Below, piece after piece: positions 61,084 to 64,000 of a stretch of 64,000 nucleotides of DNA. The translations under genes were made by a program, and so were the position numbers. The stretch is taken from NCBI RefSeq assembly GCF_900105925.1, contig NZ_LT629791.1:4558001-4622000 (forward strand). The letters run 5' to 3'. The notes under the pieces are model-generated. The model was not told where the DNA came from. It worked only from the letters and a program-made list of their open reading frames with translations, and made no database searches. This DNA comes from Jiangella alkaliphila (GTDB lineage: Bacteria > Actinomycetota > Actinomycetes > Jiangellales > Jiangellaceae). Numbering within the stretch: position 1 is the first letter of the stretch; every line of letters starts with the position of its first letter.

Positions 61084-62490
61084 ATGCAACTCTCTCACAC
61101 CCGACCGGTCGTCTCGGCGGCCTTCGATGAGCCCAACCTCGTGTCGTCGGCGGGCCTGGTCCCGGCGATGGCCCTGGCCGGCGAGGCACGGCTGCGCGAG
61201 CTGGGCGATGAGCACCTGAGCGTGCCGACGGACAAGGGCGCCAACGCCGGGCTGAAGCTGTCGGGCCTGGTCGCCGGCATGACCGCCGGCGCGGACAGCA
61301 TCGACGACATGGCCCTGCTACGCCACGGCGCGATGGGGAAGGTCTTCGCCGGCATCTACGCCCCCTCCACACTTGGCTCGTTCCTGCGCGCCTTCACCTT
61401 CGGCCATGTCCGCCAAGCCGACGCGATCGCCTCTCGGTTTCTGATCAACCTGACCCAGCGCACGGCCCTGCTGGGCGAGACCGCAGACACCGCGACGGTG
61501 ATGGTCGACATCGACGACACCATCGTGGAGGTACACGGCTATCAGAAGCAGGGCGCGGGGTTCGGGTACTCCGGGGTGCGGGGCCTGAACGCCGTGCTGG
61601 CCACCGTTTCCAGCCAGACCTTCGCGCCGGTGATCGCCGCCCAGCGCCTGCGCAACGGCTCGGCCGGGTCCCCACGCGGGGCGACGCGTCTGGCCACCGA
61701 CGCCCTCGCCCTGATCCGCCGCACCCACCTGGCCGGCCGAGACGTGCTGGTCCGGGCGGACTCGGCGTTCTACTCCCACGCCCTGGTCACCGCAGCGTTG
61801 AAGGCCGGCGCGAACGTCTCGATCACCGTGCGGATGGACCCGGCGGTCAAACGCGCCATCGCCGGCATCGCCGAGACCGCCTGGACCACGATCAAATACA
61901 CCGACGCCGTCTACGACGAGACCACCAGAACATGGAACTCTCGTGCCGAGGTCGCCGAGGTTCCCTTCACCGCGTTCACCTCCAAGAACAAGACCGACCA
62001 GGTCCCCGGCCGGCTCGTGGTCCGCCGTATCCCCGATCTCAACCCCCGCAACAGCGAAGGCCAGGACACGTTGTTCGATTCCTGGCGCTTCCACGCCTTC
62101 TTCACCACCACCGACACCACCGAGATGGACACCGTCGCCGCGGACCAGACCCACCGGGCCCACGCGGTCATCGAGAACGTCCACGCCGACCTCAAGGCCT
62201 CCGCGCTGGCCCACCTGCCCTCCGGGGTGTTCAACGCCAACGCGGCCTGGCTCGTCTGCGCGGTCATGGCGTTCAACCTCACCCGCGCCGCCGCGACCCT
62301 GACCAAGACCCCCACTCTGACCAGGGCGACCACCGCGACGATCCGCCGCAAACTCATCACCGTCCCCGCCCGGATCGCCACCTCCGCCCGGCGTCTGACC
62401 CTGCACCTGCCGACCAACTGGCCCTGGCAGACCGCGTGGTCCACGCTCTACAACGCCCTCTTCCCCCGGCCCGCCACGACACACACCTGA
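61084..62490 (+). CDS. IS1380-family transposase
   Basis: A 468-residue DDE transposase of the IS1380 group. Catalytic residues are in VMVDIDDTIVEVHGYQKQGA (first Asp, with the family YQKQGA), VLVRADSAFYSHALV (second Asp) and AHAVIENVHADLK (Glu). The gene is complete and shows no internal stop or frameshift. ATG 61084 is the start. Confidence 0.95.
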   Translation: MQLSHTRPVVSAAFDEPNLVSSAGLVPAMALAGEARLRELGDEHLSVPTDKGANAGLKLSGLVAGMTAGADSIDDMALLRHGAMGKVFAGIYAPSTLGSFLRAFTFGHVRQADAIASRFLINLTQRTALLGETADTATVMVDIDDTIVEVHGYQKQGAGFGYSGVRGLNAVLATVSSQTFAPVIAAQRLRNGSAGSPRGATRLATDALALIRRTHLAGRDVLVRADSAFYSHALVTAALKAGANVSITVRMDPAVKRAIAGIAETAWTTIKYTDAVYDETTRTWNSRAEVAEVPFTAFTSKNKTDQVPGRLVVRRIPDLNPRNSEGQDTLFDSWRFHAFFTTTDTTEMDTVAADQTHRAHAVIENVHADLKASALAHLPSGVFNANAAWLVCAVMAFNLTRAAATLTKTPTLTRATTATIRRKLITVPARIATSARRLTLHLPTNWPWQTAWSTLYNALFPRPATTHT

Positions 62491-62630
62491 CCACCAGCCC
62501 CCGCCGGCACGAGAAGGAACCCCAGTGGAAAGCCGGGCAGACCGGCAACTCACTCACACCCAACGTGATCACAACCACCTCGCCTGAAACCAGACGACGT
62601 CACCAAGCTGGTCGGTGGATCGAGGCTTAG

Positions 62631-62754
62631 GCCGCGTGCGCGCGGGTCAAGTCCAAGCCCCCGGCCACAGCGAGCGCCGACCGCAGAGGCGCGGACTTGA
62701 GGCGCGAGTGCGCGGCTAAGAGAATGGGCAGCAGGGGGACGCCCAACTCGGCAA
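62631..62754. repeat. Non-coding palindromic array, right outer arm of hairpin 4
   Basis: The mirror image of 59574-59704: it contains GGTCAAGTCC (62645-62654), GGACTTGA (62693-62700), GGCTAAGAGAATGGGCAGC and AGGGGGAC (to 62740), followed by GCCCAACTCGGCAA. Joined with 60934-60960 it forms hairpin 4 of 137 bases. Similarity to the left arm extends to 62754, 19 bases before the stop of the next gene. The open frame across it on the minus strand is not considered coding. Confidence 0.75.
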
Positions 62755-62772
62755 ACCCCCGCCGAACTGGCG

Positions 62773-63882
62773 TCACTCGGCCGGCATCACCCGCACCTCG
62801 GCCGCGTCGACGTCGCCCACCGGCAGCGCGAACTCCAGCAGCTCCCGCCCCTCCGCCTCGACGTCCGCGACCTCCGAGGCCGACAGGGGCCGGTACGGCG
62901 TGACCGTCAGCACGGCGTCCTCGAGCCGCCACCAGCCGGCCACCTCGCCGTCGACCAGCAAGGCGTGCGGCACGACGCCGTTGCGGCGGTTCATGCGCTT
63001 GCGGTTGACGTCGTCGATGACGCGGGTGCGGTCGGCGTGGGAGCGCAGCACGTTGTCGAAGTCGGGCAGGAAGCGGACCGGCGCCGGAACGTCGGCGTCA
63101 GGGCGGGGCGCGTCGGGGAGGTCGAACAGCTCGCGGCCGGTCTCGTCGCGGAACACCCGCAGCGACGGGCGCAGCTCGTCGACGACGGCGCGCAGCCGGG
63201 TCAGGCCGCACCACGTCTGTAGGTCGGCGACCGACGCCGGGCCGAAGGCGCCCAGATAGCGCCGCACGAACATGTCCGGCGACGGCGCCGCCAGCGGCCG
63301 GTCGAGCCAGCGCTCGACCGTGGTCAGCCGGGTCTGCCCGCTCTGCCCCCACACGGCCCGCGGCGGTACCTGGACCAGCACCAGCAGGGCCCGCGCCACG
63401 TGCGCCAGGTGCGCGGCGCCCACGGACGGCCACGACGGCGCGAGCAGCGCGCCCAGCTCGGCCATGGTGCGCGGCTCGGCGTCGACCAGCTCGCGCGCGG
63501 CCGCGGCCACCGCCTCGACGTCGACGCCCGCGAGCGGCTTGGCGTGCTCGGCGTTGGTGCGAAGGTCGGCGACGTAGAGCGGCTGCACCCACGGCCGCAG
63601 GGTCAACGCGTCGGGCACGGACAGAAGATGGATGGTGCCGCGCTGGGCCGCGATGCGCACCACCGTGCGGTCGAGCAGCAGCCGGGCCAGCAGCTCGGGC
63701 CGGAACCCGCGCAGCCGCGACCACAGCTGGTAGTACGGCGAGAACGGCTGCTGCGCCTGCAGGCCGCCCAGGTGCTCGACGGTGGCGAGCACGGAGCGGT
63801 CGGCACGATCGGCGCGGTCGAGCAGCAGCTGCCGGGCCAGGGTGGCGCGGTTCAGCTGGCGGCGGGTCAGCACGTCGGACAT
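62773..63882 (-). CDS. AlkZ/YcaQ-like DNA glycosylase (winged-helix HTH_42 family)
   Basis: A 369-residue protein of the HTH_42 (winged-helix DNA-binding) family, whose studied members (AlkZ, YcaQ) excise interstrand cross-links and bulky alkyl adducts. The catalytic QXQ motif is visible as Gln42-Ala43-Gln44 in LGGLQAQQPFSPYYQLWSRL. Later conserved blocks are RGTIHLLSVPDALTLRPWVQ and LPDFDNVLRSHADRTRVIDD. Start 63882 (MSDVLTRRQL). Some relatives give self-resistance to DNA-damaging antibiotics; no such cluster is in view. Confidence 0.85.
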   Translation of the reverse strand: MSDVLTRRQLNRATLARQLLLDRADRADRSVLATVEHLGGLQAQQPFSPYYQLWSRLRGFRPELLARLLLDRTVVRIAAQRGTIHLLSVPDALTLRPWVQPLYVADLRTNAEHAKPLAGVDVEAVAAAARELVDAEPRTMAELGALLAPSWPSVGAAHLAHVARALLVLVQVPPRAVWGQSGQTRLTTVERWLDRPLAAPSPDMFVRRYLGAFGPASVADLQTWCGLTRLRAVVDELRPSLRVFRDETGRELFDLPDAPRPDADVPAPVRFLPDFDNVLRSHADRTRVIDDVNRKRMNRRNGVVPHALLVDGEVAGWWRLEDAVLTVTPYRPLSASEVADVEAEGRELLEFALPVGDVDAAEVRVMPAE

Positions 63883-63942
63883 GGCCCTAGCCTCTCGCGA
63901 CCCACCGACAACGTCGCACCGGTCGAAGTGCAGAATCGCCGG

Positions 63943-64000
63943 GTGACGACGACGCTCTACCGCAACGGACGCATCCACAGCCCCGCCGACCCGTTCGCGA
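63943..64000 (+). CDS. Amidohydrolase (YtcJ-like), N-terminal fragment
   Basis: Only the first 19 codons are present before the window ends: (V)TTTLYRNGRIHSPADPFA from GTG 63943. The LYRNGRIHSP opening is typical of Amidohydro_3/YtcJ-type metal-dependent hydrolases. The rest of the gene and the metal ligands lie outside the window. Confidence 0.6.
   Translation, partial: MTTTLYRNGRIHSPADPFA

Larger units (their letters stand above)
60961..62625 (+). mobile_element. IS1380-family insertion sequence (1665 bp)
   Basis: Perfect 15-base terminal inverted repeats: CCTCGATCCACCGAC at 60961-60975 and its complement at 62611-62625. A five-base duplication CTTAG flanks it (60956-60960 and 62626-62630). 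One complete transposase gene. Size and ends fit the IS1380 family. It interrupts the stem of hairpin 4 at the same CTTAG/CTAAG motif at which the IS5 element interrupts hairpin 1. Confidence 0.9.

Noticed and set aside
62627-62932. Open frame on the minus strand resembling the one at 59303-59704
   Set aside because: It runs through the right arm of the palindromic array and into the AlkZ-like gene in a wrong frame. The shared peptide reflects the DNA repeat, not a gene.

Overview
The window is high-GC DNA from an actinomycete. The main evidence is a complete Pup-proteasome locus (arc, dop, pup, prcB, prcA, pafA, pafB, pafC) followed by tatA, tatC and helY, which is the actinobacterial gene order. 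Frequent GTG starts, start/stop overlaps of the ATGA/GTGA type and leaderless-type promoters fit. The genus cannot be fixed from sequence alone; Jiangella-like is only a guess. No rRNA, tRNA or CRISPR array was seen.

Layout. 1-4770: a peptide/nickel-type (Dpp/Opp) ABC importer, with its binding protein cut by the window edge. 4774-11854: an Imm5-like protein, a MacB/FtsX-type ABC exporter, its two-component system, and a divergent PadR regulator with a HAAS-domain membrane protein. 12003-15049: a RecB-type nuclease, a site-2 protease with CBS domains and tRNA m1A58 methyltransferase. 15174-26406: the proteasome locus, interrupted between arc and dop by a membrane protein (apparently CTG-started and coupled to arc), three tandem exported paralogues, an oxidoreductase and an acetyltransferase. 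26519-35383: two FKBP proteins, a sigma/anti-sigma pair, a DUF3866 protein, pafBC, tatAC and a lipid kinase. 35388-41805: helY, then a patch of damaged genes (an epimerase with a deletion, a nitroreductase-hemerythrin fusion lacking a canonical start, a hydrolase remnant), a lipoprotein and a 5'-3' exonuclease. 41896-52091: an MMPL transporter, sortase E, a GPP34 protein, an M24 peptidase, a Tat-exported amidase, a BBE oxidase, a class V aminotransferase and an Lrp regulator. 52084-58306: a lysine-degradation operon (lysine 6-transaminase, semialdehyde dehydrogenase, a fused alpha/beta 2-oxoacid dehydrogenase E1, glutaryl-CoA dehydrogenase). 58444-64000: an acetyltransferase divergent from a cupin regulator, a palindromic non-coding array carrying two insertion sequences, an AlkZ-like glycosylase and the start of an amidohydrolase.

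The most unusual region is 59574-62754. When the IS5-family and IS1380-family elements are removed in silico, the flanks rejoin into a non-coding array of four long hairpins filling the gap between two genes. The two elements sit at the same CTAAG/CTTAG site in the two symmetrical outer hairpins.

A second point is the operon at 52084-58306, which encodes most of the route lysine -> 2-aminoadipate -> glutaryl-CoA -> crotonyl-CoA. Its fused E1 is a candidate for a non-canonical 2-oxoadipate dehydrogenase. Terminator-like perfect hairpins lie between several gene ends (23006-23061, 29695-29738, 39147-39220, 48598-48647).
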